Shown piece after piece: positions 16,247 through 25,242 of a stretch of 64,000 nt of DNA. Where the stretch lies: the NCBI RefSeq assembly GCF_002209555.1, contig NZ_NJIF01000003.1:558001-622000 (forward strand), read 5' to 3'. The translations under genes were made by a program, and so were the position numbers. The notes below the pieces were generated by a model, which was not told the DNA's origin, did not search any database, and worked only from the letters and a program-made list of their open reading frames with translations. This DNA is from Achromobacter insolitus. Its GTDB lineage: Bacteria; Pseudomonadota; Gammaproteobacteria; Burkholderiales; Burkholderiaceae_B. Position 1 is the first letter of the stretch. Each line of letters begins with the position of its first letter.

Positions 16247-17218
16247 TCAAGCGCCACGCCGCGCGGCAGGCACGGGGTCCCAGGGATAACCATCAAAAGT
16301 GTCTTTCACCAATTCCCGCAGCCAGATGATCGCCGGATCCTGGTGAAAGCGCGGGTGCCAATGCTGGCGCAGCGCAAAGGACGGCAGCGGCAGCGGCGGC
16401 TCCAGCACCCTGACCAGGCCATAGCCCCCGAACACGTTGCCCAGTTCCTGCGGCACGGTGGCGATCAGGTCCGGATGCTGGTCCAGCAACAGCGGCACCA
16501 CCAGGAAGTGTGGCGTGGACAGGAAAATGTTGCGCTTGACGCCCTGCTCTTCAAGCGCGCTGTCATAGGCTTCGGACGAGCGCCCGGCCAGCGTCACCAC
16601 AATCTGCGGCATGCGCTGGAACTGCTCGAGCGTCAGCTCGTCCCCCACGTCCTTGTTCTTCACGCTGACCAGCGTCACGAATCGGTGCATGAACAGCTGC
16701 TGCTGAAACAGGCCTTGCGGCGCTGCGCGCAGCGACCCCAGTACCAGATCCACCTCGCCGGAAGCCAGCAGGGGCTCTACCTGCGGTAGCGGCACCTGCC
16801 GTGTGCGCAGGGTGCAATGCGGAGCCAATTCTCGCAGGCGCTTGATCAGGGGCGGCAGGAACACCAGTTCACCCATGTCGGTCATGCACAGGGTGAACAT
16901 GCGCATGGCCGAGGCCGGATCGAACTGCGCCTGCGACAGCACCTGGCCGCGGATGGTTGCCATCAGCGCCAGGATGGTCGGCGCCAGGCTCTCGGATTTC
17001 GGGGTGGGCTGCATGCCCTGCCCGGTCTTTACGAATAGCGGATCATCGAAGAAGACGCGCAGCCGGTTCACCGCGTGGCTCATGGCGCTTTGCGACAGGC
17101 CCAGCTGTTCGCCGGCCCGGGTCACACTGCGCTCCCGCATCAGGCTATCGAACACCGCCAATAAGTTGAGATCTAGTTTCTCGTTATGCATAGCGTGCAT
17201 TTCTAGAATCGGGCTCAT
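16247..17218 (-). CDS. LysR-family regulator
   Basis: The 323-residue protein resembles the NodD/LinR-like branch (KLDLNLLAVFDSLMRERSVTRA, then SQSAMSHAVNRLR). Three in-frame ATGs exist at 17218, 17200 and 17191, and none has a good Shine-Dalgarno, so the start is uncertain. MHNEKLDLN at 17191 would be the typical family start. It is divergent from the ABC-binding protein and Rieske oxygenase genes at 17299-20492 and probably controls them. ATGCA-N5-TGCAT at 17186-17200 overlaps the alternative starts and could be an autoregulatory site. Confidence 0.85.
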   Translation of the reverse strand: MSPILEMHAMHNEKLDLNLLAVFDSLMRERSVTRAGEQLGLSQSAMSHAVNRLRVFFDDPLFVKTGQGMQPTPKSESLAPTILALMATIRGQVLSQAQFDPASAMRMFTLCMTDMGELVFLPPLIKRLRELAPHCTLRTRQVPLPQVEPLLASGEVDLVLGSLRAAPQGLFQQQLFMHRFVTLVSVKNKDVGDELTLEQFQRMPQIVVTLAGRSSEAYDSALEEQGVKRNIFLSTPHFLVVPLLLDQHPDLIATVPQELGNVFGGYGLVRVLEPPLPLPSFALRQHWHPRFHQDPAIIWLRELVKDTFDGYPWDPVPAARRGA

Positions 17219-17257
17219 GACATTGACGCATATTCCGCCGCTATCTATCTTGTTGTC

Positions 17258-17280
17258 AAACGCCGCGCAGATCGGCGTTT
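17258..17280. promoter_or_regulatory. 7-bp inverted repeat in the divergent promoter gap
   Basis: AAACGCC (17258-17264) and GGCGTTT (17274-17280) flank 9 bases, ending just before the AAGGAG of the next gene. It could be an operator half-pair for the divergent LysR or a 5'-leader hairpin. The sequence does not decide between them. Confidence 0.35.
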
Positions 17281-17298
17281 CTACAAGGAGACAACATC

Positions 17299-18456
17299 TT
17301 GAAGGCCCTACAACACCCCCTTGGCGCGGTGCTGGTTTCGTGCGCCCTGCTGTCCTGTAGCACCGCCTCGGCCGATGTCGGCGTCGGCGTCATCCTGTCC
17401 CTGACCGGCCCTGCCGCATCGCTGGGAGGCCCGGCCAAAAATGCCATAGACCTGTTGCCGCGCGAAGTCGCGGGAGAGACGGTCCGCTACATCGTCCTGG
17501 ATGACGCCTCCGACGCCACGGGAGCCGCCCGTGCCTTCCGCAGGCTCGTCGACGAGCACAACGTGGACGTGGTGCTGGGCACCTCGGTCACGCCCGCCAC
17601 GCTGACCCTGCTGCCCATCGCTCACGAGAAGAAAGTGCCCTTGATGAGCCTGGCGGCCGGAGCCAAACTGGTCGAACCCATGGACGCGCAGCGCCACTGG
17701 GTGTTCAAGGTCGTGCAGAACGAGAACCTGATGGTGGCCAGCACGGTCGCGCACATGAAAGCCAGCGGCGTGAAGACGCTGGGTTACATCGGCTTTGCCG
17801 ACGCCTACGGCGATAGCTGGCTGGCTGAAGTCTCCGCGCAGGCTGCGCGCGCCGGCATCAAGCTGACCGCCACCGAGCGCTACGTCAAGACCGACACCAG
17901 CGTCACGGCGCAGACCCTGAAACTGTTGGCCGCCAAACCGGACGCGGTGATCGTGGCGGCATCCGGCACACCGGGCGCGCTGCCGCAAAAGTCGCTGCGC
18001 GAGCGCGGCTATGGCGGCCGCATCTACCAGACCTACGGCATCGCCAACCGCGAATTTCTGCGCATCGCCGGCAAAGACGCGGAAGGCGCGCTGTTTGCCG
18101 TCGGCCCGGTCGTGGTCGCCAGCCAATTGGATCAATCCAATCCCATCCGCGCGGTGGCCATGGACCTGACCCAGCGCTACGAAGCCGCTCACGGCAAGGA
18201 TTCCATGTCGGTGTTCGCCGCCAACGCCTGGGACGCCGGCATCGTGCTGCAACAGGCGCTGAAGACCACGTTGCCCCAAGCGAAGCCGGGCACCCCTGAA
18301 TTCAGGGCAGGCCTGCGCGATGCGCTGGAAGCCACCCGCGACGCCGTGACCTCGCAGGGCGTGTCCACCATGTCCCCCGCCGACCACGTCGGCTATGACG
18401 AGCGCGCCGCTGTCATGGTGCAGATCAAGGACGGCGCCTGGCGCTACGTCAAGTAA
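17299..18456 (+). CDS. Branched-chain-amino-acid-type ABC transporter substrate-binding protein
   Basis: The start is a TTG at 17299 with a strong AAGGAG 8 bases upstream, followed by a signal peptide (KALQHPLGAVLVSCALLSCSTASA). The 385-residue protein has the LivJ-like Peripla_BP fold (VGVILSLTGPAASLGGPAKN, ...GFADAYGDSW). No permease or ATPase gene is adjacent, so it must use a transporter encoded elsewhere or act as a sensor. It is 16 bases ahead of the Rieske oxygenase gene and probably brings in the aromatic substrate or a related acid. Confidence 0.85.
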   Translation: MKALQHPLGAVLVSCALLSCSTASADVGVGVILSLTGPAASLGGPAKNAIDLLPREVAGETVRYIVLDDASDATGAARAFRRLVDEHNVDVVLGTSVTPATLTLLPIAHEKKVPLMSLAAGAKLVEPMDAQRHWVFKVVQNENLMVASTVAHMKASGVKTLGYIGFADAYGDSWLAEVSAQAARAGIKLTATERYVKTDTSVTAQTLKLLAAKPDAVIVAASGTPGALPQKSLRERGYGGRIYQTYGIANREFLRIAGKDAEGALFAVGPVVVASQLDQSNPIRAVAMDLTQRYEAAHGKDSMSVFAANAWDAGIVLQQALKTTLPQAKPGTPEFRAGLRDALEATRDAVTSQGVSTMSPADHVGYDERAAVMVQIKDGAWRYVK

Positions 18457-18472
18457 ACACTGGAGCAAACCC

Positions 18473-19540
18473 ATGTTCATCAAAAACACCTGGTATGTCG
18501 CCGCCTGGGACCATGAAGTCAGCGCCGACGGCTTGTTCTCCCGCACCATCACCGGCGTGCCGGTGCTGATGTACCGCGACGGCGGCGGCCGGCTGGTCGC
18601 GTTGGAAGACCGCTGCTGTCACCGCGGCGCGCCGCTGTCCGTGGGACGGCGCGAGGGCGATTGCGTGCGCTGCATGTACCACGGCCTGAAATTCGATCCC
18701 AGCGGCGCCTGTGTCGACGCGCCGGCGCAAGCACATATTCCGCCGAAGGCCCGGGTCCGGACCTTCCCGGTGGTCGAGCAGCACCGCTGGATCTGGATCT
18801 GGATGGGCGATCCGGAACGCGCCGATCCGGCTCTCATTCCCGATACGCAATGGCTCGACCATCCCGACTGGCGCAGCCAGGACGGCTACATCCACTATGA
18901 CGTCAACTATCTGCTGATCGCCGACAATCTGCTGGACTTCTCGCACCTGCCCTTCGTGCATCCGACCACGCTGGGCGGCAGCGAAGACTACGCGTCCGTT
19001 TCTCCCAAGGTCGACAGGCTGCCCGATGGCGTGCGCATCACCCGCTGGACGCTGAACACCGAAGCGCCAGCCTTCGCCAAGAAGGTCCGGGAATGGCCAG
19101 GCCTGGTCGACCGCTGGAACATCTACAACTTCACGCTGCCCGGCATCCTGCTGATGGACTCGGGCATGGCGCCGGCGGGGAACGGCGCGCAGGAAGGCAA
19201 CCGCCAAGGCGCCATCGAGTTTCGCGGCTGCCAGGCGCTGACTCCCGAAACCGCCACATCGACGCACTATTTCTTCGCGCATCCCCACAACTTCTCCATC
19301 GACAGGCCCGAGATTACGGCGTCAATACACCAAAGCGTGGTGGAGGCCTTCGATGAAGACCGGGACATCATCACCGCGCAGCAGCGGTCCTTATCGCTGG
19401 CGCCGGATTTCAAAATGGTGCCGCTATCCATCGACGCTGCGCTGTCCCAATTCCGCTGGGTGGTGGCGCGCCGCATCGAGGAAGAACAAGAAGCGGCGGC
19501 CACCGGCGTGGATGTCCGTCCCGCGCAGGCGGTGGCCTGA
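18473..19540 (+). CDS. Rieske non-heme iron oxygenase, VanA-like
   Basis: The 355-residue subunit has the Rieske [2Fe-2S] ligands Cys48/His50 and Cys67/His70 (CCHRGAPLS, CMYHGL) and the mononuclear-iron motif DNLLDFSHLPFVH. It is VanA-like in length and order and is expected to O-demethylate or hydroxylate a methoxylated or carboxylated aromatic such as vanillate, taking electrons from the next gene's product. GGAG lies 9 bases before the ATG. An earlier in-frame ATG would overlap the binding-protein gene and is rejected. The exact substrate is not readable. Confidence 0.85.
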   Translation: MFIKNTWYVAAWDHEVSADGLFSRTITGVPVLMYRDGGGRLVALEDRCCHRGAPLSVGRREGDCVRCMYHGLKFDPSGACVDAPAQAHIPPKARVRTFPVVEQHRWIWIWMGDPERADPALIPDTQWLDHPDWRSQDGYIHYDVNYLLIADNLLDFSHLPFVHPTTLGGSEDYASVSPKVDRLPDGVRITRWTLNTEAPAFAKKVREWPGLVDRWNIYNFTLPGILLMDSGMAPAGNGAQEGNRQGAIEFRGCQALTPETATSTHYFFAHPHNFSIDRPEITASIHQSVVEAFDEDRDIITAQQRSLSLAPDFKMVPLSIDAALSQFRWVVARRIEEEQEAAATGVDVRPAQAVA

Positions 19541-19541
19541 G

Positions 19542-20492
19542 ATGCGGCAACTCGTCGTCAGCCGTATCGCGCGTGAAGCACGCGGCATCGTTGGCGTGCA
19601 CTTGCGCAGCCCCGACGGCGCCATGCTGCCCGCCTTCGAGGCCGGAGCGCACGTGGACGTGGCGCTCGGCAATGGCCAACTCCGGCAGTATTCCCTGTGC
19701 GGCGATCCGGCGGAACTGAGCGTCTACCGCCTGGGCGTAGGCCTGGCTCCGGAATCGCGAGGCGGCTCGCGCTACATCCACCAACAACTGCGCGAAGGCG
19801 ACCGCGTGCACATCAGCGAACCCCGGCAATTGTTCGGGCTGCATGCGCAGGCCACCGGCCACGTCTTCATCGCCGGAGGCATCGGCATCACGCCCATCCT
19901 CAGCATGATTCTTGCGTGCGAAACACGCGGTGAACCATGGAGGCTGCTGTACTGCGTACGCGAACGCGACGCGGCAGCCTACCTGTCGGAGCTTGCAGCC
20001 TATGGCGAGCGCGTGGACCTGCACGTGGACAGCGAGCGCCAAGGCGCCCGTTGCGACCTGGACGCCTACCTTCAAGTCCAGCAAGACCCCGGCCTGCATG
20101 TCTATTGCTGCGGGCCGGCGCCGCTTATGGACGCGGTGGCTGCCGCATGCGAACGGCGGGGCATCGCCGCGGACCGCGTCCATTTCGAGCGTTTCACCGC
20201 AGGCGCGGACGCCGCCGCACAAACGGCTGAGACCTTCCAGATCAGGCTCGTGCGCAGCGGCGGCAGCTACGAGGTTCCCGCGGACAAGTCCGTGCTGGAC
20301 GTGCTGGAAGCCGCCGGCGTCGCCTGGCCGCACTCATGCCGCGAAGGCCTGTGCCGCAGTTGCGAGGCTACCGTGCTGTCCGGCGACGTCGATCACCGCG
20401 ACTACGTGCTCAGCGACGACGAGCGCGCGGCGGGACGCAGCATGATGGTCTGCGTGTCACGCGGCTGCGGCACGCTGGAGCTGGATGTGTAG
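19542..20492 (+). CDS. VanB-like oxygenase reductase (FMN, NAD, 2Fe-2S)
   Basis: The start ATG is 1 base after the stop of the oxygenase gene. The 316-residue protein has the phthalate-dioxygenase-reductase order: flavin-binding barrel (RQYSLCGDP), NAD-binding domain (GGIGITPILSM, YCCGPAPLMDA) and a C-terminal plant-type ferredoxin with CREGLCRSCEATVLSGDVDH and a last Cys in MMVCVSRG. It passes electrons from NADH to the Rieske component. Its stop is 3 bases from the end of the convergent GntR gene. Confidence 0.9.
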   Translation: MRQLVVSRIAREARGIVGVHLRSPDGAMLPAFEAGAHVDVALGNGQLRQYSLCGDPAELSVYRLGVGLAPESRGGSRYIHQQLREGDRVHISEPRQLFGLHAQATGHVFIAGGIGITPILSMILACETRGEPWRLLYCVRERDAAAYLSELAAYGERVDLHVDSERQGARCDLDAYLQVQQDPGLHVYCCGPAPLMDAVAAACERRGIAADRVHFERFTAGADAAAQTAETFQIRLVRSGGSYEVPADKSVLDVLEAAGVAWPHSCREGLCRSCEATVLSGDVDHRDYVLSDDERAAGRSMMVCVSRGCGTLELDV

Positions 20493-20495
20493 ACG

Positions 20496-21224
20496 CTACG
20501 CGGGTTCCTGCAACGCCGACGCATCCAGCAGATGGTCGACGATGGCCAGGATCTGGTCGGCGGCCTCGGCGATGTGCCGTTCAAGCGCGACCTCGGCCTG
20601 TTCGGCCTGGCCATGCCGCGCGAGGGCGATCAGGGCGCTATGTTCGTCATGCGCCTGTTGGCGGATCGGGGCGTTGACGATCTGAAAGCGAAAGTAGCGT
20701 TCGGACTTTTCATGCAGCGCGCGCACCATGGCAAGCGCGGCGGGCCGTTGCGCCGAGCGGTACAGCAGCTCGTGCAATTGCCAGTTCAAGCGGCCCCACT
20801 GCTCCGGTTCCGCCGTGTCCATCTGCGCCACCACCTGGCTGGCCAGCTCCAGGTCCTGGACATTGCGCTGCTGCACCGCCAGGCGCAGCAGCCATGGCTC
20901 CAGCCGCAGGCGGATGTCGAAGAACTCCTGCACCTCGGCACGCGACAACATGGAGACGTAGGCGCCCCGATGGGGAATCATATCGATCAAGCCTTCGGCG
21001 CTGAGTTGGCGTATGGCCTCGCGCACCGGGAGCCGGCTCACGCCCAGTTCCTCTGCGAACAACTCCTGGCGCAAGGCCGAGCCGGGCGGAATGGCGCCAG
21101 ACAGGATGCGGTCGCGCAGTTCATCCACCACCAGCTCAACGGCGGTCTTGCGCACGAGGCGGCCGGGCGAACCGGCTTGGGGACGGGGCGGGGTTGCAGC
21201 GGAAAGCGACGAATTCTGGGACAT
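20496..21224 (-). CDS. GntR-family regulator with FCD domain
   Basis: I choose the ATG at 21224 (MSQNSSLS) over 21293, which would add a non-conserved Pro/Cys-rich leader. The 242-residue product has a winged HTH (VSRLPVREAIRQLSAEGLI) and an all-helical FCD effector domain. It is divergent from the DapA-family gene at 21505, and the 280-base gap has two similar GGATCC-centred repeats. It also ends beside the VanAB-like genes, and VanR regulators are of this class, so either unit could be the target. The repeats favour the DapA side. Confidence 0.87.
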   Translation of the reverse strand: MSQNSSLSAATPPRPQAGSPGRLVRKTAVELVVDELRDRILSGAIPPGSALRQELFAEELGVSRLPVREAIRQLSAEGLIDMIPHRGAYVSMLSRAEVQEFFDIRLRLEPWLLRLAVQQRNVQDLELASQVVAQMDTAEPEQWGRLNWQLHELLYRSAQRPAALAMVRALHEKSERYFRFQIVNAPIRQQAHDEHSALIALARHGQAEQAEVALERHIAEAADQILAIVDHLLDASALQEPA

Positions 21225-21349
21225 GGGACCTGCCTGGTTGTGCCGTCCGGCGGCCGCCGAACGGTGTGGGCATGCGGGAACCGGAATCGCCATGCCCAGG
21301 AAAACCCCGAGAGACAGCCGGCACCCGCAGCCCTTTTAATGTGAGTATA

Positions 21350-21367
21350 TTGGATCCATGATCCAGT
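21350..21367. promoter_or_regulatory. Candidate GntR operator, copy 1
   Basis: TTGGATCCATGATCCAGT contains near-mirror arms TTGGAT and ATCCAG around 5 bases. A closely related 18-base sequence recurs at 21432, which makes a regulator-binding role in this divergent GntR/aldolase promoter likely. Confidence 0.5.
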
Positions 21368-21431
21368 TCAAGCCACCGCTGGCCCAGCGGCGGTCCGAGG
21401 CCCGTGCCTCGTTTTTTTAAGTCCCATATTT

Positions 21432-21449
21432 TTGGATCCAATATCCAAT
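21432..21449. promoter_or_regulatory. Candidate GntR operator, copy 2
   Basis: TTGGATCCAATATCCAAT has perfect 6-bp arms TTGGAT and ATCCAA around 5 bases, plus the 10-bp palindrome TTGGATCCAA. It lies 82 bases from copy 1 and 56 bases before the aldolase start. Confidence 0.55.
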
Positions 21450-21504
21450 AGTCGCAGCTAACCCCGGCCGCAGGCCGGACAAACCACACCACAGGAGCCG
21501 CAGC

Positions 21505-22407
21505 ATGAGCATTCAATGGCATGGGGTATTTCCCGCCGTCACTACGAAGCTGAAACCCGATTTTTCGCTGGACCTGGAAGCCATCCGCCTCGGGCTGGAA
21601 CGCCTGATCGAAAACGGCGTGGGCGGCGTCGTGATGATGGGCATGGTGGGCGAAAACGCGCAGCTCTCGCCCGAAGAAAAGCTGGAGGTCCTGCGCACCG
21701 CCGTGGACACGGTGCGCGGACGCGTGCCGGTGATATCGGGCGTCGCCGAAACCGGCACCGCGCGCGCCGCCGCTTTCGCGCAGGAAGCCGCCCGCATCGG
21801 GGTAAACGGCCTGATGGTGTTCCCGGGCCTGACCTACAAATCCGACGCCCGCGAAACCGTGGCTTTCTATCGCAGCGTAGCGCGCGCCAGCGCCTTGCCC
21901 ATCCTGCTCTACAACAACCCCCGGGGCTACGGGGTGGACTTGACGCCCGACCTGGTGGCGGAATTGCTGGAAGAGCCGACCATCGTCGCCATCAAGGAAG
22001 AATCCTACGACACCACCCGCGTCACCGACCTGATCACCCGCTTTGGCGACCGGCTTGCCGTGGTCTGCGGCGTGGACGACCTGATCCTCGAAAGCGCGGC
22101 GCTGGGCGTGACCGCCTGGGTGTCCGGCATGGCAAACGCCGTGCCCAAGGCTTCGGTGGATCTGTTGAAGCTGGCAGTCGAGGGCGACTTCGTCCGCGCC
22201 CGCAAGCTCTACGCCGCACTGACCCCGCTATTCCACCTGGACACGGTGGTCAAGCTGGTGCAGCACATCAAGCTGGCCGAAAACCTGATTACCGGCAGCG
22301 CCGAAACCGTCAAGCCGCCGCGCCTGGACCTGGCGGGCGCCGAACGCGAGCGCACCATTGCCATCACCAAACAGACGCTCGCGGATCTTTCCGCCCTGGG
22401 CTACTGA
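21505..22407 (+). CDS. DapA-family aldolase/lyase
   Basis: The 300-residue TIM-barrel protein belongs to the dihydrodipicolinate synthase/N-acetylneuraminate lyase family. Schiff-base Lys164 sits in VAIKEES and the conserved Tyr136 in LLYNNP. The usual GTTGE loop is GMVGE, so it is likely a lyase acting on a 2-oxo acid in catabolism rather than true DapA. CAGGAG lies upstream of the ATG. It forms an operon with the Bug gene 15 bases downstream, under the divergent GntR regulator. The substrate is unknown. Confidence 0.85.
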   Translation: MSIQWHGVFPAVTTKLKPDFSLDLEAIRLGLERLIENGVGGVVMMGMVGENAQLSPEEKLEVLRTAVDTVRGRVPVISGVAETGTARAAAFAQEAARIGVNGLMVFPGLTYKSDARETVAFYRSVARASALPILLYNNPRGYGVDLTPDLVAELLEEPTIVAIKEESYDTTRVTDLITRFGDRLAVVCGVDDLILESAALGVTAWVSGMANAVPKASVDLLKLAVEGDFVRARKLYAALTPLFHLDTVVKLVQHIKLAENLITGSAETVKPPRLDLAGAERERTIAITKQTLADLSALGY

Positions 22408-22422
22408 TACCGGAGCCACTCC

Positions 22423-23388
22423 ATGCGCCCCATCCGCCTGTCCGCGCTGGCCGTCAGCGCCCTGTCCGCAGTTTCCGTCCTGTCCGCCGCGCATGCCGCG
22501 GACTACCCTGCCCGCTCGATGGAACTGGTGGTCGCCTACCAGCCCGGCGGCGGCAGCGACAACACCGCCCGCGCCATCGCCGAAGCGGTGCGCCCTCCGC
22601 TGCTGGCGCAACCCACGGTGGTGATCAACAAGCCCGGCGCGAGCGGTTCGATTGGCTGGGCCTATGTCGCCAATGCACAGCCCGACGGCTACCGGCTCGT
22701 GTTGATGACTCCCGAAATGCTGGTGGTGCCCCTGATGGGCATAGGCAAGACCACGGTCGGCGACTTCCAGCCCATCGCCCGCTTCACCGACGATCCGTCG
22801 TCGGTCACGGTGCGGGCCGACGCACCCTGGAAAACGGTGGAGGAGTTCCTCGCCGACGCCAGGAAGAATCCCGAGCGCATCGCGGTCTCCAACGCAGGCA
22901 TCGGCACCGTGCCGCACATGGCGGCCGCGGCGCTGGGCGAGCAAGCCGGCGTGAAGTTCGTGCACGTTCCGTATCAGGGGTCGGCCCCGGCCATCATGGG
23001 CTTGCTGGCGGGCGACGTGCAGGCAACCACGGTAGCCTATGCCGAGCTGCAGCAGCATGTCGAAACCGGCAAGCTGCGCACCCTGGCCGTCATGGCGCCG
23101 AAACGGCTGGACAATCTGCCTGCCGTACCCACCATGAAGGAAAAAGGCGCGGACCTGCAATTCAGCGTCTGGCGCGGCATCGGACTGCCCAAGGCAACAC
23201 CCGCGGACGCGGTGGAAAAATGGCGGGCGGCAGCCCGCCAGGTGGCGCAATCCCAGGATTTCCAGGCGTTGATGCGCAAGCAGAACCTGACCCCCTCCTA
23301 TGCGGACCTGCCGCAGTTCGCGGCCGACGTCGCGCGCCAGGAAGAAGCGTTCAAGGCGCTGGTACCCAAGCTGAATCTGAAGCCCTGA
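22423..23388 (+). CDS. Bug/TctC-family solute-binding protein
   Basis: The 321-residue protein has a signal peptide (MRPIRLSALAVSALSAVSVLSAAHA), then MELVVAYQPGGGSDN, INKPGASGS and PAVPTMKEKG, all Bug features. CGGAGCC precedes the ATG. It is co-transcribed with the DapA-family gene and presumably binds that enzyme's upstream substrate. It converges with another Bug gene 49 bases away on the other strand. The two differ clearly, so this is not a recent duplication. Confidence 0.88.
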   Translation: MRPIRLSALAVSALSAVSVLSAAHAADYPARSMELVVAYQPGGGSDNTARAIAEAVRPPLLAQPTVVINKPGASGSIGWAYVANAQPDGYRLVLMTPEMLVVPLMGIGKTTVGDFQPIARFTDDPSSVTVRADAPWKTVEEFLADARKNPERIAVSNAGIGTVPHMAAAALGEQAGVKFVHVPYQGSAPAIMGLLAGDVQATTVAYAELQQHVETGKLRTLAVMAPKRLDNLPAVPTMKEKGADLQFSVWRGIGLPKATPADAVEKWRAAARQVAQSQDFQALMRKQNLTPSYADLPQFAADVARQEEAFKALVPKLNLKP

Positions 23389-23437
23389 ACGGCAACAGGC
23401 GCGGCGCCGAAACGCCACGCCCGAGATCGCCCGCGGG

Positions 23438-24427
23438 CTACTCGACCGTCGCGCCCGACGTCTTCACGACTTCAGCCCAACGCGGAATTTCAGCCGCCAT
23501 CAGGTCGCGCAGTTGCTCGGGCGTACTGCCGACCAGTTCCATCCCCATGGTCTTGCCCAGTTTCTCCTGCACGTCCGGCTCCTTTACGATCACCGCGATC
23601 TCCCGCGCCAGCTTGTCCAGGATGGGCTTGGGCGTGCCCTTGGGCGCGTACACCGCCTGCCAGGATGCCATCTGGAAGCCCGGCACGCCGGCCTCCTGCA
23701 TGGTCGGCACCTCGGGCGCCAATGCGATGCGGTCCTTGGTCGTCACGGCCAGAAGCTTGAGTTTGCCGGTCTGCAGCAAAGGCAAGGCCGCAGTCATCTG
23801 ATCGAACATGAAGGTCACCGCGCCGGAGGATACGTCCACCATGGCGGGCGGCGTGCCCTTGTAGGGCACGTGCGTCAGCGGCACGCCTATCATGCTGGCG
23901 AAGAGTTCCCCGGCCAGGTGCGTGGAAGTTCCCGCACCCGAGGACGCAAAGGTGCGCTTGGTGGGGTCGCGCTTCAACAACGCGATCAGGTCGGCCACGG
24001 AATTCACGCCCAGATTGGGATCCACCAGCAGCACGTTGGGCAGGTAGGCAATCAGCGAGACCGGCTCGAAATCCTTGACGGGGTCGTACTTTAGGTTCTT
24101 GTACAGGCTGGCGTTGATGGCGTGGGTGCTGATGGTGCCACCGAACAGGGTGTAGCCATCGGGCGGCGCTTTGGCGACGTAGGTCGCGCCGATTCCGCCC
24201 GCCGCGCCGGGCTTGTTCTCGACAATGACGTTCTGGTGCAGGCGGTCGCCCAGCTTCTGCGCGAGCACCCGTCCCACCACGTCGGTCGAACCGCCAACGG
24301 TGAAAGGCACCACATAGGAAATCGGCTTCTGGGCCGGCCAGTCGGCGGCCAGCACGGGCGATGCCAGCGAGCCCAGCGCGGCGGCCGCCAGCAGCGCGGC
24401 CAGCGCACCGCGTCGTTGCATATTCAT
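23438..24427 (-). CDS. Bug/TctC-family solute-binding protein
   Basis: The ATG at 24427 follows CAGGAGACAATC and gives 329 residues. The longer frame from 24559 would overlap the RraA-like gene. The signal peptide (MNMQRRGALAALLAAAALGS...) ends at VLAADWP, and the body shows ISYVVPFTVGGSTD, VENKPGAAGGIGA and PEVPTMQEAGVPGF. It is the last gene of the leftward operon dehydratase, RraA-like, Bug and probably binds the sugar acid those enzymes handle. Confidence 0.88.
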   Translation of the reverse strand: MNMQRRGALAALLAAAALGSLASPVLAADWPAQKPISYVVPFTVGGSTDVVGRVLAQKLGDRLHQNVIVENKPGAAGGIGATYVAKAPPDGYTLFGGTISTHAINASLYKNLKYDPVKDFEPVSLIAYLPNVLLVDPNLGVNSVADLIALLKRDPTKRTFASSGAGTSTHLAGELFASMIGVPLTHVPYKGTPPAMVDVSSGAVTFMFDQMTAALPLLQTGKLKLLAVTTKDRIALAPEVPTMQEAGVPGFQMASWQAVYAPKGTPKPILDKLAREIAVIVKEPDVQEKLGKTMGMELVGSTPEQLRDLMAAEIPRWAEVVKTSGATVE

Positions 24428-24485
24428 GATTGTCTCCTGCCTATTGTTTGGCTTGTTGGGGTGCCGGTCCAGCCGGCGGCAAGGC

Positions 24486-25205
24486 TTAGCGGCCCTGTTG
24501 CTTGCGCCAGGCCGCGAATTTTTCCTTGGTTGCCGGGTCGGTGGGCGGATACAGGCCAAGTATGGATGCGCCCTGCTGCACTTCGCTGGTCACGAAATCC
24601 TCGAAGGCGGTCATTTCCACGGCCTCGACGGCGATCTCGTCGGCGATATTGGCGGGTATCACCACCACGCCCTCGCGGTCGCCCACCACGATGTCGCCGG
24701 GCCACACGGCCACGTCGCCGCAGCCGATGGGCGCATTGATGTCCAGGGCCTGGTGCAGGGTCAGGTTGGTCGGTGCCGAGGGACGCTGGTGATAGGCGGC
24801 GTAGCCCAGTTCGGCGATTTCGGGTGAATCGCGAAAGCCCCCATCCGTCACCACGCCGGCCACGCCGCGCTTCATCAGCCGCGTGACCAGGATGGAACCT
24901 GCCGACGCGGCGCGCGCGTCCTTGCGGCTGTCCATGACCAGCACTGCGCCTTCCGGGCAGGTTTCCACCGCGACGCGCTGAGGATGCGCCCGGTCTTCGA
25001 ACACTTTGATGGTGTTCAGGTCTTCGCGCGCGGGGATATAGCGCAGGGTGTAGGCCGGGCCGACCATATTGGGCAGCGTGACGTTCAGCGGACGCACGTC
25101 CTGGATGAATTGGTTGCGCAGGCCGCGCTTGAACAAGGCGGTGCACAGGGTGGCGGTGCTGACGCCGGCCAGGCGCGCGCGGGTTTCGGGATTCATTGTG
25201 GACAC
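24486..25205 (-). CDS. RraA-like family protein (possible HMG/CHA-type aldolase)
   Basis: The start is either GTG at 25205, with GGAG 5 bases upstream, or ATG at 25196. I use the GTG, giving 239 residues. The RraA/MenG-like fold is clear: VLVMDSRKDARAASAGSILVTRLMKRGV and GGFRDSPEI, with the R-x20-D-type metal site typical of class II pyruvate aldolases such as HMG aldolase. In a sugar-acid operon it more likely cleaves or transforms a 2-oxo acid than inhibits RNase E. It is 37 bases after the dehydratase gene. Confidence 0.82.
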   Translation of the reverse strand: MSTMNPETRARLAGVSTATLCTALFKRGLRNQFIQDVRPLNVTLPNMVGPAYTLRYIPAREDLNTIKVFEDRAHPQRVAVETCPEGAVLVMDSRKDARAASAGSILVTRLMKRGVAGVVTDGGFRDSPEIAELGYAAYHQRPSAPTNLTLHQALDINAPIGCGDVAVWPGDIVVGDREGVVVIPANIADEIAVEAVEMTAFEDFVTSEVQQGASILGLYPPTDPATKEKFAAWRKQQGR

Positions 25206-25242
25206 GATGGCTCCGGGGATAGGAAGACTGTGGGCATGGGCC

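Noticed and set aside
21516-23801. 761-residue open frame overlapping the DapA-family and Bug genes
   Set aside because: It is a shadow frame rich in Arg and Gly. The two real genes have ribosome sites and conserved motifs.
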